From: Pithys albifrons albifrons
Lineage: Eukaryota; Chordata; Aves; Passeriformes; Thamnophilidae
Assembly (NCBI RefSeq): GCF_047495875.1
Contig: NC_092465.1
Span: 9,783,160 to 9,847,159, forward strand
Length of the DNA stretch: 64,000 nucleotides
Direction: 5' to 3'
In this document: one piece after another, positions 1 through 12,412 of the stretch
Position numbering within the stretch: position 1 is the stretch's first letter
Layout of the letters: each line of letters begins with the position of its first letter
The notes under the pieces: generated by a model
The model's database searches: none
The model's input: only the letters and a program-made list of their open reading frames with translations
What the model was told of the DNA's origin: nothing
Position numbers and translations under genes: made by a program

Positions 1-278
1 GGCTTATCTAAGATTCAGATCTCTTACCTATTGTCAGTGACACCTGCACAGAATATTGATATAGAGGTTGTTTGATCTCACCCCTCCCATCCCAACAGTA
101 AACTAGTCACTGAATTGTTAACAGTACAACATTTATAAATGATTGGGGAAGTTGTTTGCAAGGACTTATTTTTACATTAGTCTTTATCTTCTTTAAATCT
201 TCTGCTGCTTCAAGTGAATATGATTTGAATTTGCTACTATTTTACTGAAACTGATGTAATTTTGAAACTGTCTTCCAG
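1..278 (+). other. LMLN: LMLN intron (5' part outside window)
   Basis: Non-coding, AT-rich sequence that ends in a pyrimidine-rich tract and a CAG acceptor (tcttccag, ending 278) directly before the first visible LMLN exon. The preceding exons, which encode the signal peptide and N-terminal part of the protein, lie left of the window. I see no other gene or repeat here. Confidence 0.85.
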
Positions 279-384
279 GCCAATAGCAGGATATGCCAAC
301 TTGTGTCCAAATATGATTTCAACTCAAGCTCAGGAATTTGTTGGCATGTTGTCTACAGTGAAACATGAGATCATCCATGCACTG
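279..384 (+). CDS. LMLN: LMLN exon with the HEXXH zinc-binding motif
   Basis: The exon encodes [13 protein letters not shown]...[18 protein letters not shown]. It contains the two zinc-ligand histidines and the catalytic glutamate (HEIIH) of M8 peptidases. The acceptor is CAG at 276-278 and the donor gtgagg at 385. The first base completes an Arg codon from the upstream exon. The extended motif continues with GFSAG in the next exon (636-730), so an intron of only 251 bp separates the two parts of the active-site helix region. Confidence 0.95.
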
Positions 385-3300
385 GTGAGGGTTGATGTAG
401 TAAAATGTGTTTCCCTGAAATTGGTGCCTACTTCCTTATATCCCTCCAGCTTGTAAGAGAAGGATGTTTGGTGGAGGAAAGCTCTTGCTTTGCCTCCTTC
501 AATTTATGTGTCAATTGCCTTGGAGTGCAGCATTCCAGTGTATCTGAGGCAGTGGTGGGAACTCTTTCATGCTGTTTGACTTTGGGTGTGAATGTCTTAC
601 CAAGGGTTTTCTTGTGCTTGTTTTTTAACTTGAAGGGTTTCTCTGCTGGACTGTTTGCCTTTTATCGTGATGATGATGGAAAACCTTTGACACCAAGATA
701 TGCAGATGGACTCCCTCCTTTTAATGAAAGGTATTACATGTTTTTTGAACACCCTGGTGCTCACATTGAAGGATGTTTTTCCCTTGTCTCTTTACGATGT
801 ATTCTTGCCTGTTGAAAATCTGAGCTTCATTCCATTATTAGAACACCTTGCCTTTACTGTGTTCAGACATTGGTGTGTGGTGGTTTTTTAGTATTTGTTT
901 ACATTGCCATTAAGCACTCGTATTATCCACATGTGTTATGAATTAGTGCAGGATTTCAGTTATCAGGAGGCTTGAAGTTTAGCATTACAATTAACTGTGC
1001 CTAAATTTTGATGCTGCTGAACACCTCACTAACTGAGGATTGTATTTTCTGTAGGCTGCCTAATGCCAGTGCAGTTTGTTTTTAAGATATATATCATTCA
1101 GTGATTTAGTTATGCAGAACTGCCACTGTGTGTAGCATGCTGCGTGAGTTTTCTGACTTGTTATAGAATGAGCAGTTCACTTTTTTTCCCTTCATTTAGT
1201 TGATGTGGTAGAGATGTTCTTCTCGGGGTTTTCTGGAGGTGGAAGGGTAGAGAGCTTTGTCTTTGTTCATTTTCTTATGATAGCAACTGTGAGGATTTTT
1301 ATTTCATTTCTTACCCTTTGGTAACAGAAAGTATGTCTTGAGTTTGAAGACATATTTTTAATAATCTTGCTTTGCCTTGTTAAATCAGAATTGTGTGTAT
1401 AATGAATACATACATGAAAAAGGAGAAATGTTGCATAATAGAATTTTAAATTTAGAAAGCATGAGGGAGTGTAGAGAATATCCGTGATTCCATTTCTTAT
1501 GGAGAAAAATCTTTTCACAGTAACATGTCTTTGTGGGAAAGATTTGTGACCGAAACATTCTCCTTGCAGCCTGGGTTTGTATCAGTGGAGCAATAAAGTC
1601 GTTCATAGAGCAGTGAGGTTATGGGATGTCCGTGGTGGCAAAATGCTGCGCCATCCTGTCCATCTGCTGGTGACGCCTCGTGTAGTCGTAAGTGTGGATT
1701 AACTTTTCAACTTTGTGTGCCAAGGTCACCACCATGTTCTCTAGTCACAAATATTTCTCAATATTTCTACTTAAGAAGTAATAATCTAACATTGAATTAC
1801 CCTTTCCCTGAAAGTGTGGCCCAAAGCCTACCCCTTTAAGACTTGTAATTAGTTGAGAGGGTGTATCCAAAGTAAAGTGAAAATTGATTGACAGACAGCA
1901 TAAAGTTAATAAATTGACTTAATAAGAGACAATGAAGGCACTGGAAAGTAAATTATGAAAGTTTTAGCAGAACTGATGTTGGAGAGATTCCTTAATCCTA
2001 CTCTTTACATGTTTTCCCGCAGACATAGACACCTAGGATTCCTGTTCCTTTAACGTTTTCACTGCTTTTCTCATTTATAAGATAATTCTATTTTCTCGTT
2101 TTCTCTTTAAAACCATTGTTGTAATATTTTCTCAAATTTATTGATTACAAAATAATACAGTTCACATTTTGTCATGTCTGAAAAGAAATTCCTCAAGTTT
2201 TCTTGGAAATCTTTCTTGCTTCCCACAACTCTGACTCTCCTTCCATGCCCCCAAAAGAACATATGTAAATAAGTATTGGAAATAAGTTGTAATGTTCGTC
2301 ATATTTGGCCACAGATAATATTTTTTGTTTGTTTTAAATCTAGCAGAGTATATAGAGCAAACTTGGATTAATTAGCCATGGTTTGGCGTGTTTATTCTCA
2401 GGAAATGAGTAGACAGTGTTAGGTTTTCTGTTTGTGTGTTTGCTGGCTTAGTCAGCCTCTGAGTAGAAGAAACATTGAGAAGAAAATAAAACGGTAGAAA
2501 AAGAAATGCTGAAATACTTCTAAAAGATAATTATAGAGCAGTAGGAGTGTATGTGGGTATCCATCTCAATATCCTGAGAATTGTAAACATTTTCTTTCTA
2601 GGAAGAAGCTCGAAAACATTTTAACTGTCCAATTCTGGAGGGAATGGAGCTTGAAAATCAAGGTGGCATGGGTACTGAGCTCAATCACTGGGAGAAGAGG
2701 TTGTTGGAGGTTAGTTCTGACAGTAGGAATGAAAGGGGATGTGGGAATGTCTCCTCCCTCCACCTTGATTTTTAGGTTTATTGTGGTACCTACTGGAGCC
2801 TTGAAAATGTATGGGTATGAAACCTCACTGAAATACATCACAAACAGTACTATTTCTGGATAAATCTATCTTTCAACCTTTATGCAAAGTCTCAGAGTAG
2901 AAATTTGAGATGATTACTGAAAAACTAAGTGTCTCTTACTTCTGTCTACCATTTACCCTTTTGAGAAGGTTTGCTCCTTCTTTAGGGCTAGGGGAGGTAT
3001 TGCTTTGAATCAGTTCAGCTTCGTTGCCCTCTACGTCATGTATCAAATATGTGATCATTCTTCATTACCTTGACTTCATCTTTATTCATGTGCCCTGGCT
3101 TTGGCTTTTGCCATCTGTCTTCCAAAACCTTGTCTGATCAAGGAAACACTTATTTCCCTCCTGACATTTAAGCTAAATTTTACTTATAACTTTGTGCTGT
3201 GTTAAGTTTTTGGCAGAGGTACACTTTGTAGTCAGTGTTCTATGCAGTGAGGTAGACAAGAAGGGAAATGCTTCAGGACAGACCTTTTGTGAAGGAGGAT

Positions 3301-6300
3301 GGAAATTGATTGTCAGTAGTAAAAAGAGACTGGAAATAAAATGGTTTTATATAGGAAGCGTTTTCTTATAATAATGATTTTCAGTGGCTTACTAATAGTA
3401 ACTGTAACTTTCAGAATGAGGCGATGACTGGATCCCATACTCAGAATCGAGTCTTTTCCAGGATCACCCTGGCATTAATGGAAGACACAGGGTGAGAATT
3501 AAGAATGAGGGTTGGGTTTTGGTTCATTTTTGTTTTCATTGTACTTGATTTTATTTGGAATTGATACACTTGTTCTTATCCATCTGCAACACAGTAGATA
3601 AGCATCATAATCATCATTGCACTAAACAAGGAATCTGTATGTAGTTTTTTTCTTCATGTATTTCAAAATCCATTCTTAATTTAGCCTTAGAAATACAGGC
3701 ATTTAATGCATAGTACTGTTGGTAAAGTCTGTTTAGTTTTATTCTTAATGTAAGTCTTCTCTCAGTTGCATGCAGTACATGTTGATTATTTTTTCAGGTC
3801 CTGTTGCATATAGAAAGCAGAAATTGCTAAAATTTCATCTTTCTATATCCATTGTTCCTTTGCAGATCACAAAATTTTCTTCTGGTTCACTGTGACTTGA
3901 AAAATAGTGAAATTATAATACATTTTGTTACAGGCAGGAAGGGGTGTAGTTTCCCTTTTTCTTCATTTGAAGACCTTAAGACATAGTATAAAGTTCTTTG
4001 AACTGCTATTTTACTAAGCAGAACACTAATTTTTGAAGTAACTATATTCTCATTTCAAAATACCTTTACAGGTGGTATAAAGCAAATTACAGCATGGCAG
4101 AAAAATTAGACTGGGGACGCAATAAAGGATGTGACTTTGTAATGAAGAGCTGCAAGTTCTGGATTGACCAGAAGAGACAAAAGTAAGAATCCAGTCTTTT
4201 GGAAAAAAAGAGAGAGAGAGGAAACCCTGATGCTTGTTTATATTTGACCTTAAATGTAACTCAGTGAAAAGGAGTAGGGGTAGGCACAGATGAACAAGGA
4301 GTGCTGCCCTGCATCCCCCCTCCAGTGCAATAAATACAGAGCCAAACATCTTGGGATGTAAAATGCATTTACACTGAGAAGGCTGTGCTTCAGAGAGAAT
4401 GGGTAGGACTTAATCTAAAAGTGTTTGCCTTCTCATTTTGTCCCTTTTGGTTGGAAGTGCAACCTGTGCAATTTTGCATTACTGGACTGTACTTGAAGGA
4501 ACAGAGGGACAGAGGGAGATGATAGGCATCTTCCAAACAAAGCCTGCCTTGTTTGTTCCTTACAATGCTCATACATTTCTAGGGCACAGCTGCACAGTGG
4601 GCCTGTTATGCTTGTGTATCTTTTTTCTTCAATGTTTACAAAGCAGTGTCATTAAATAGGTGAGTGCATTGTAACTTTGATCACTGGCTTGATAATCTGA
4701 AAGGTCATAACCGGACAAATAACAGTAATTAGTCCCAGAGAAGATGCTGGTGCTCCATTGTCTGATTGAATGAGTGTAGGGGAGAACAGGAACAAAGAGT
4801 CTTGACAGACTGTTTATGTAAAATAGTTAAAGTGATCTAATGTGATTTTTATTCTTTTTTTTCTTTATTTTTTGAGGAGGCAATTAATTAGTCCCTACTG
4901 TGACACTTTGAGGAGTAATCCTTTGCAGTTAACCTGCAGACAGGACCAAAGAGCAGTAGCAGTGTGCAACTTGCAGAAATTTCCAAAGCAGTTACCTCAG
5001 GAATATCAGGTATAATGGATCTTACTTTAACAAATAACAAGTGTTTTCATTGTTGAGCTTTGCAGCCAGATGATTGTATTTTTGGGATTTTTTTCTTCTG
5101 AACTAGTAGACATGGGTAGATACTGTGAAGAATGTCTGCCTAGTTTATTACAAGGAGTCTGAAAAAAACCCTTTGTGATATTAATAAAAGAAAAAGTTAT
5201 TGTGAAAAAGAAATCCCTCAGAATGTTGTGTTTGGGGTATTTTCTTCCACCAGTCTGCTGCCTTTTGTCACTGCACTATAAGAAATATATTCTGTTTACA
5301 TCCCAAAGAGTGCAGTGATTACAAAGAGGGGAGGTAGGGTCAGGAGTGGAGAGTGATACATACAAATGTTAAGCATTATTTACATATTCTTAAATACTTC
5401 TGGTTTGTCTGATTCTTGGGTATTGTAAGTTGCTGTTAACAGCATTTCTGAGTGGGAATAGCTGATGTTCTTACAGCTGTAGTGATTGGGTCTACTTAAA
5501 AAACAGTTGTACATTCGTCTTTGCACAAACTGCTTCACAGCTGTATTTTGTTTTGCAGTACTTTGACAATCTTAATGGAATACCAGCAGCAGAATTGCCT
5601 TATTATGGTGGCTCAGTAGAAATTGCTGACTATTGTCCCTTTAGTCAGGAATTCAGCTGGCATTTGAGTGGTGAATTTCAACGCAGTTCAGACTGTAGAA
5701 TAATTGAAAACCAACCAGGTCAGTATTCAGGTCTTCAGTGTGACCTTGCAGAGACTGCATTTCTTAGTTTGGAATGGACTTGCTGTATATTTAAACTAAT
5801 GGGATATGAATTTTTTCACTAGTCAAGTTTTACCCTGCCAGCTGTATAAGCACAGTGCTGGGGTGAGAAACAACTACCTTGTACACCTAGGAGACAAACT
5901 CTCATATCTAATGCAAGAATTGCATAAGAGCAGAACAGGTATTAACCCCAAATGATCCAAATACAAGATAAAGGATGGGGGTGGGTAGATTGGTTTATTT
6001 TTGAGCCTCTGAAATGTGATTCCACTTCCCACCTGTGTGGGGTTTTTGTTCAAAGCAAGGAGCTTTGCAAGTTACCAGAACATGGGCAGTGCATGAGCTC
6101 CACAATGCTGTAGGATATTATCTGTCTGTGCAGTTGTCTCAAAAACAAACAAACAAACACCCTCTGCCTTAAAGCCAGCCATTTCAGCTGGCACTCCCTG
6201 GGGTGAACATAACCACACAGTTCTGATGGAAAGTGCTTGCTGGTTGAGGTTTTTTTGCGGTTAGTTTATAGGTTTGTTTGGTTTTTAAATCATGTATTTC

Positions 6301-8208
6301 TTTCTGCTTTATTTTCAAGATGATATAATTCCCAAATTGATAATGATTAAGAGTCTGAAATATTTCAAAAGTAAACCTTGAATAGCATGTGGAGACATTG
6401 ACTATTTATAGCCTTTTAAGTTGATAGGGACTTTCTGTTCCTCTCCTAAGCTGCAATTCATTATATTCCTTCTACCTTAGATCCTACCAAAAACTATGGT
6501 GCAGAGAAATATGGACCACACTCTGTATGTCTTATTCAGAAATCTGCTTTTGTTATGGAACAGTGCAGGAGGAAACTCAGTTATCCTGACTGGGGTAGTG
6601 GATGTTATCAAGTAAGTATGTGTTGGGGTTTTATATGTATTTTTTTTAATAGCACTAAAAGGAATAGTCAGGCATAAAATGTAGGCTGTGCCTTAGAACT
6701 TTGTACCTGCACAGTTGATGTGATCTTCTCTGCCTTAAATCTATAGAACATGTGACATGTTTTGAAAACAATTATTGTCCAAACATAAGTCTGTAATTTA
6801 GACAAGTGTGTGACCTCTGGGATGACTTGTGTGTTACTTCCAGTCTTGCTAGGGCCATCATGTGTCTTATCCCTATGACACTTTCTCCTTGGCTAAGAAG
6901 GAATAATTATATGAAATGTTCTGTTGTTGAAGCTTAGTGTTAATTAGTCACTCTGATTTTTCAGAGTGGGAAGCACTGTGCACATATCACTTATTATTCA
7001 TTATCCTCATTCTCTTCAGGACTGTCTAAGTAAAGGTGTCACATTCAACAACACAGCTTTTTAAAAGTAGTCATGAGCAGAAGCCAAGTTTTACTTGTTC
7101 TCAGTTAGTGATCCGTATAATTGCACAAAAGGAGTACAGTCAGTGCTTTAAAGCATTCCTGAACCAAATACTTGGCTCTGAGTGCATTAAAATGCTTGCA
7201 GCTCATCTGTGCTCTAATGCCAGGTGTTTGATGTATGTCCTATTTACTTATTGAATGAGCCTCCAAATCCCCTTTACAATAAATCATAATACAGACTTGA
7301 CTCTTTTATTTTAAGGTATCTTGTTCTGCACAAGGGCTGCATGTTTGGGTCAAGGACACTTCATACTTGTGCAGCCGCTCAGGTCAGGTGTTAACTGTGA
7401 GCATCCAGATGAATGGCTGGATCCATGTTGGGAACCTGATTTGCCCAGCCTGTTCAGACTTCTGTGACTCCTGTCCTCCAGAACGGGATCCTCCGGCCTC
7501 TAACCTAACAAGAGCTGCACCCATTGGTAGGTTGCATTATTTGCTGAAGGGAAACTTGAATATTAAACCTTTGAGATTTTAGATATTTGTGTCTGCTCTG
7601 AGCATTGGGAACAGGAAAGGAAAGCCATGGCTATTTGAAGTTCCCAGGTGTAGGAGGCAAAGGAAGATAGCAAAGGTACCCTGATTTTTGCTGCACAGTT
7701 GTGCAGAATAGTGGCTAACACAGGAGAAATGTCTGAAATGTAACTCCTTCATGTCATGTCTCCTTCTGTTAATCAGCCCAGAAATTTAGCTTTAGCCTGG
7801 GAATTTACCAGGAAATCCAGCCTGTGTTTTGAAGGCCATATCGTTATTATAATTTTAAAATTATCACCTCATAGTAAATGAGTTCTCACTTGTATAACTT
7901 ACCATTGACAATATTAGTGTTGTAATCCAGAACACGAAAGATGGGAGTCAGTTTTGATTGAGTGAGGTAAAAAGCTTAATTCACTAAATACCAGTTAATG
8001 TTTTGTCAAGGACCTTAACTCTCTGGTGTTTTTTAGTGTTCTCTTTGTTATTTTATCTTCTCTTTAGATGTAAAATTTGTAAGCTTTGTGGTTTTTTGTT
8101 TTTTTCATTTTAGACTTATGCTCCTGCTCATCTAGCCTGGTTGTAACCCTTTGGCTACTGATTGCCAACGTAATTCCGCTGCTGACAGGATTGTTTCTCT
8201 GTGCGTAG
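279..8208 (+). CDS. LMLN: Leishmanolysin-like zinc metallopeptidase, 3' eleven coding exons (5' partial)
   Basis: LMLN is the animal homologue of leishmanolysin/invadolysin (peptidase family M8), a zinc endopeptidase linked to cell division, migration and lipid droplets. The exons, all with GT-AG borders and matching phases, are 279-384, 636-730, 1570-1687, 2602-2709, 3415-3491, 4072-4182, 4877-5009, 5559-5718, 6481-6611, 7316-7526 and 8114-8208. Joined they give one codon completed at the edge plus 447 residues and TAG, with no internal stop. Seen in order: the zinc motif HEIIH followed by ALGFSAG; a later NHWE histidine, the expected third zinc ligand; a Met in EAMTGSH, the probable Met-turn; then a Cys-rich C-terminal region ([24 protein letters not shown]); and a hydrophobic last ~25 residues suited to a membrane or GPI anchor. 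Residue identity to the human protein, as I remember it, is very high throughout. Exons upstream of 279 are outside the window. The gene looks intact and is convergent with the GPD1-family gene. Confidence 0.96.
385..8113 (+). other. LMLN: LMLN introns
   Basis: Introns longer than 300 bp are 731-1569, 1688-2601, 2710-3414, 3492-4071, 4183-4876, 5010-5558, 5719-6480, 6612-7315 and 7527-8113. I see no further exons on either strand, no RNA genes and no clear interspersed repeat in them. There is one short (AAAC)n run near 6141-6159. Confidence 0.7.
2602..2709 (+). CDS. LMLN: LMLN exon with the probable third zinc ligand
   Basis: Thirty-six in-phase codons reading [20 protein letters not shown] and on to [10 protein letters not shown]. 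The His of NHWE lies at the position where leishmanolysin-family enzymes carry the third zinc-ligand histidine, well downstream of HEXXH. The acceptor is tttctttctag and the donor gttagt at 2710. The following exon (3415-3491) starts NEAMTGSH, with the Met-turn candidate. Confidence 0.93.
7316..8208 (+). CDS. LMLN: LMLN last two coding exons (Cys-rich end and hydrophobic tail)
   Basis: Exon 7316-7526 encodes [19 protein letters not shown] and a [14 protein letters not shown] cysteine cluster. Exon 8114-8208 encodes [20 protein letters not shown] and a further hydrophobic stretch ending LFLCA, then TAG (8206-8208). The final exon is essentially one membrane-length hydrophobic segment with no basic cytoplasmic tail, which fits GPI-anchor processing or a tail-end membrane helix. 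The 587-bp intron between them (7527-8113) holds nothing else recognisable. Confidence 0.93.
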
Positions 8209-11200
8209 AGTTAAGCTTGGGGCAAGAAGGTGTTCTGAGATGATACATCTGTCATGTTGCACTCCTTACTGCGGAGCACAGAGCTCTTTGTCTCTGCAGG
8301 CAGCTGTCTTCTGCTGAACCTCACCTCTCCTGGCAAGTATCAGTGCAGACCGTAGTCAGGGAGGTGCTGACAAAAGCAGTCAGAGTTTTGAGAAGAGGAA
8401 AATTTACCTTGTCATCTCAATAAGTGCCAGTATTTTCCTGAATTTCAACCTCTGGGTTTTTTTTGACTCAGTAACAAGATCCACTATGCCAACTGTGTTA
8501 GACTTCCTGGCAACTCAGTTAAGATTTGAAACGAGAGCTCTTCTCTAACAGAACTGAGGGTTGGATTTTTTGTAATGTCTGTTGTGTGACTAGTAGAAAA
8601 GCATCCTCAAACTGGAAATATACCTCAGTGGTTAAGTCGAAAGCCATGTAAAAATCAGTTGTCATTATTGCTAACAACCCAGGCCTAAATAGGTCTGGAA
8701 CTTGTTTGTTTGTTCTGTCAATTCTTACAGGTTAGGAGGGAAAGAATAGTTTAATGGCGTAGACCAATGGTTGGCAGTTGTCTCCACAACTGGATTTTGC
8801 AGCTTTGAGGCTTCTCAGAATTCTTACAGCTGATTCTTGGGGTTCACTTAAATTTTCCTACATGCACAAAATGGCATTTCAGACTGGTAACCACGACAAC
8901 TGTCTAGAAATCCCATTCTCATTTAGCGTGTGCTAGTTCTACTGTGAAATTAACACATCAAATGTTTGAATATTCTCAGAGTAATTTGCTGGGCAAATGC
9001 ATTTCAGTACTGATACCCAGACTGTAAAATGGGGACAGGATTTATGATTATTTTTTTATTTTGTTGGTTTGTTTCTTAAATAATGAATAATGGCATTATT
9101 GTTTCTTAATTGGTATGAACATAACTGCAGGTGTTCTCATTTTTTGTTGAAGGGCAAACCAGTAGCAATGGCAGCTATAATCTTACAGGACCATGCTGAT
9201 GTCTCTAGACCAAAAACTATATTGAATGTGTAAGGAAAATCTAATCTGTTTTCCTTTTTTTTCCTCCATTTTTTCTTGCACATGTAAATATTATGAATTA
9301 TTTGAGTATTTGCAGTAAGTTGAAAATCAGACGTTTTGAAACACTGGAGAGTACACCTTGCTACATAATTAATCACTTGATGACAAAATACAGAAGGAAA
9401 CAAGTATATCTGTCAAGCTGAGGACAGCTGCTCCATAGGACCCTTGTAAGGATGGTTTTATTCATTTCTGACTAATGTGTAACAAATAATCCCATTCAGA
9501 GTAGAAGAAAATCTTACATGGTTCAATCCACTGTCTGTCCTTTTAGGGTAGTTTGCACTCTTGGAATAGTGTTAAACTTGAGGGAGCAGACATGTCCAGT
9601 GCACTAAAAAAATGCAAATATAACGAGAAGATGATGTTACTCTGCTTCTTAAATGTGTCGTGATACTGGAATTGTCAGTGACTGCTCTAAAATGGAAGGT
9701 AGGGAGACAGAGTCAAGTTTATTTAGCTACAATTAAACTTTAATAATAAGACTTCCATCATGATTGTAAGAAATTCTTTGTGCCTGCCGGAGTTGTTTGT
9801 TGCTTTTTGCTTAAAGGAACTCTTACGACACTGCTGAGGCAAGAAAGGTGCAACCTAAAACTATCGGAAGCATCGCAGTTGAGAGGACTTTGCACTGGGC
9901 CAGTTCCCCTTCTTAACTGCAGGCTAAGTTTGCTTTGCATTATACAAGGCCTAGGCTAGACTTAAACCAGTGTTTCAGAGAAGCAGTACAAGTCAGGACT
10001 CAAATGTTCTAAAATTGTACAAATTCAAATTATGAGACACTGACCATGTTAATATATCCACAAAATAGCTGGTGTAAATTGAGTCCTTGAAAACATAAGG
10101 TTTAAGAGGTTCCAGAGGTTGATATTGTATTTTTTGTCTGTTGTGCAATAGTACAGTTGAAATGGTATCACTCAACAACAATGCTTTTGATACTTGAAAA
10201 GAAATTACTGGTTATTTTTTCCTTACTGTGGAATATTTGCACTGTCTGAACTTTCTGGTTAACTTTATACCTGTTAAACTTTTTAACTGGTGTTAATTTA
10301 TTGTGCTCAGTATTATATATGCTGGTATCCTGTCTAAGTGTGAGATTTGTTATATTTAATTGAATATTTTTATCTTCTACACAGTTGTTTATCCTGAGGG
10401 CTTTTCTTCTTTTAATATCTCTTCCTGAGAATTAACTGAAAGATGGCTTAGAAAGTCGATGCTTACCTACTTCTGAATTATATGCATTAATTAAAGGAAG
10501 GAGCTGTAGTGCTTTGTACTGACAGGGAAAAATCTGTGGGCCTGTTGGAGCTCTTGTGGTCAGGTTCACCAATACCTGCTGAGTAGCTGCATCAGTGAAT
10601 CAGTCCAGTGAAGTAAAATTCCTACTGCCTTATTCTGAGATATCAGTTGTAATTTCTTTGGCATGCAGCCCTTCAGCTGACTGGGAACTGCAGAACTGGA
10701 TGTGATTGTGCGGGGTTCGGTGGGGAAAGTACTCCGGGCAGAAAAATACAACATATCATATCCCATCAGTGGGTTAGCAGCTCTTAGCAGTTGTGGGAAC
10801 TGCCAAGGAACGTGTCAAGTTGAATTTAAAGTGACAGTGAACTGGTAATTGTCATAAAGAATATTTGAGTAAAGCTGACTACCTCAGTTGTGTTTGTCTT
10901 TGTGTTCAGCTTCTAGCCTGCTGTGAGCTTCCAAATCTTAAGATAATGAATTAAGTAAAAACATGTCTCAGGTTTCTAAGAATAAAATAAATACAGTAGG
11001 AAGCATAAGCCAGTTTTGAGTGTAGAACACAGCTAAAAATGTAGCTTAAACCTGTTATGTAGCCTTAAGTGTAGTTTCTGCTGTAAAAGCCAGAATTGCT
11101 TTTAAATAAATACAAAGTTTGCAGGCAGCTATGTTAGATGTCCTGACTGCAGATGGCCAGTCCCCATCCTATTGCATCTCTTCTGCCTGAAAACTTTGAA

Positions 11201-12275
11201 ATGTAGCCCAGCTCAACCTTTGTGTTTTCACCAGCGTAAACAGGTCAGCAGGAGCCCTGCAAGTTGTGCTAAGAGATACATGAGTTAGCTCGTCTGTAGC
11301 AGAAACGTTTCCAGTAGATAGTGTCCACAGTTTTAATTTTTAAAAAACATTCCATGGTTGCTTAGGGAAATAAATTAGTCTTGTGGACTTTTCTGACCCC
11401 AGTAGTTCAAAGAATTTCAATTAGAAGTCAAAGGCAAGTCATACTTTAGGAACACGATTTTCTAGTGTTTCAATTACAAGGAGTAAGGATAGCTTTGGGC
11501 TGGAGAATGCAGCAAGTAAAACCACACTGAAAAGCAGCAATTCATTCCTTCTGAAATGAGTTGAGGTCTTGGGAGACTGTCACGGCCTTTGATGTGGGTT
11601 AATTACTGAAAACGAATCATATCCTCCATTAATTGACTGTCAGTCCAAAGCAGCTCCTTCTTTCTGCTGAGAACTGAGTAAATTGGGAAGACTGATGTTG
11701 TTTAAGAGCAGCCATATCCACAATTCCTTATGAGGGCCAGTTGTTTTTAAATCTTCCTGTCCTGCAAATCTTTCTGCTTGGTTATATTCCAGTGGAGAGG
11801 GAGTCACATCCTTTCTTCCCTGCTTTTCCAAGGAGTGACTCAGCCAGCTGAGCAGCTCGAGGTCTTTCTCCTGCAGGACCAAAGCCCTGGTTTCTGTGTA
11901 TCTGGATATGTGGGTGCTGCTCACTTTTGTGTGTTGCTCTTCAGGATTTCGGGCTATTTGTACACTGAATAATGTGATCTTACACTACCAGACTTTTGAA
12001 GTGCAAATGTTGCCTTTTTAATGTGAAGCTTACCTTGGAGATAAAACAACTGTTTTGAGAGAACTGGCTGACCTTGAACGTTTCCTATTTTGGTACAGAA
12101 TGTAAATATAGAACAAACTATTTTACACAGATTTTGGCTGGATTGAGATATAAGGGCTAATTTGTGTTATTTATGGAGTAAAAAATTTACTTATTTTACT
12201 GTTTAAAAAAGGTATGTCATACAAAAGAAGAAAAAACTGTTAATCAATAAAATGTCTGTAGCAAATTGATCCTTC
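8209..12275 (+). other. LMLN: Probable LMLN 3' UTR
   Basis: About 4 kb of AT-rich sequence without conserved coding potential follows the LMLN stop. Canonical AATAAA hexamers on the plus strand occur around 10981-10991, 11104, 11369 and 12246. The last is followed by a T/GT-rich stretch (cttgtccttttctttg), which makes it the best candidate for the main distal cleavage site. The extent is inferred, since no transcript data are available. Confidence 0.5.
12246..12251 (+). terminator. LMLN: Candidate LMLN polyadenylation signal
   Basis: A canonical AATAAA hexamer with a U/GU-rich downstream element about 20-40 bases later. It is the last plus-strand signal before the sequence that carries a minus-strand AATAAA (12407-12412) for the opposing gene. 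Confidence 0.45.
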
Positions 12276-12406
12276 TTGTCCTTTTCTTTGAGAGCTAATG
12301 ATGATTAACTGCAAGAGTAAGCGCAGTAAAGGACCACTATTACAGCAGTCATTTTTTTTGTAAGAATGTTGAAAAATGAAATACATCAAGTCTGCATATT
12401 GATCAC

Positions 12407-12412
12407 TTTATT
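12407..12412 (-). terminator. Candidate polyadenylation signal of the GPD1-family gene
   Basis: TTTATT on the plus strand reads AATAAA on the minus strand, 1.95 kb downstream of the GPD1-family stop codon. A weaker ATTAAA (plus-strand TTTAAT at 13673-13678) would give a UTR of only about 0.7 kb. Both are plausible; neither is proven. Confidence 0.4.

Noticed and set aside
405..815. 136-codon plus-strand frame containing the [10 protein letters not shown] segment
   Set aside because: Only 636-730 is an LMLN exon. The rest is read-through of the flanking introns past good GT and AG sites.
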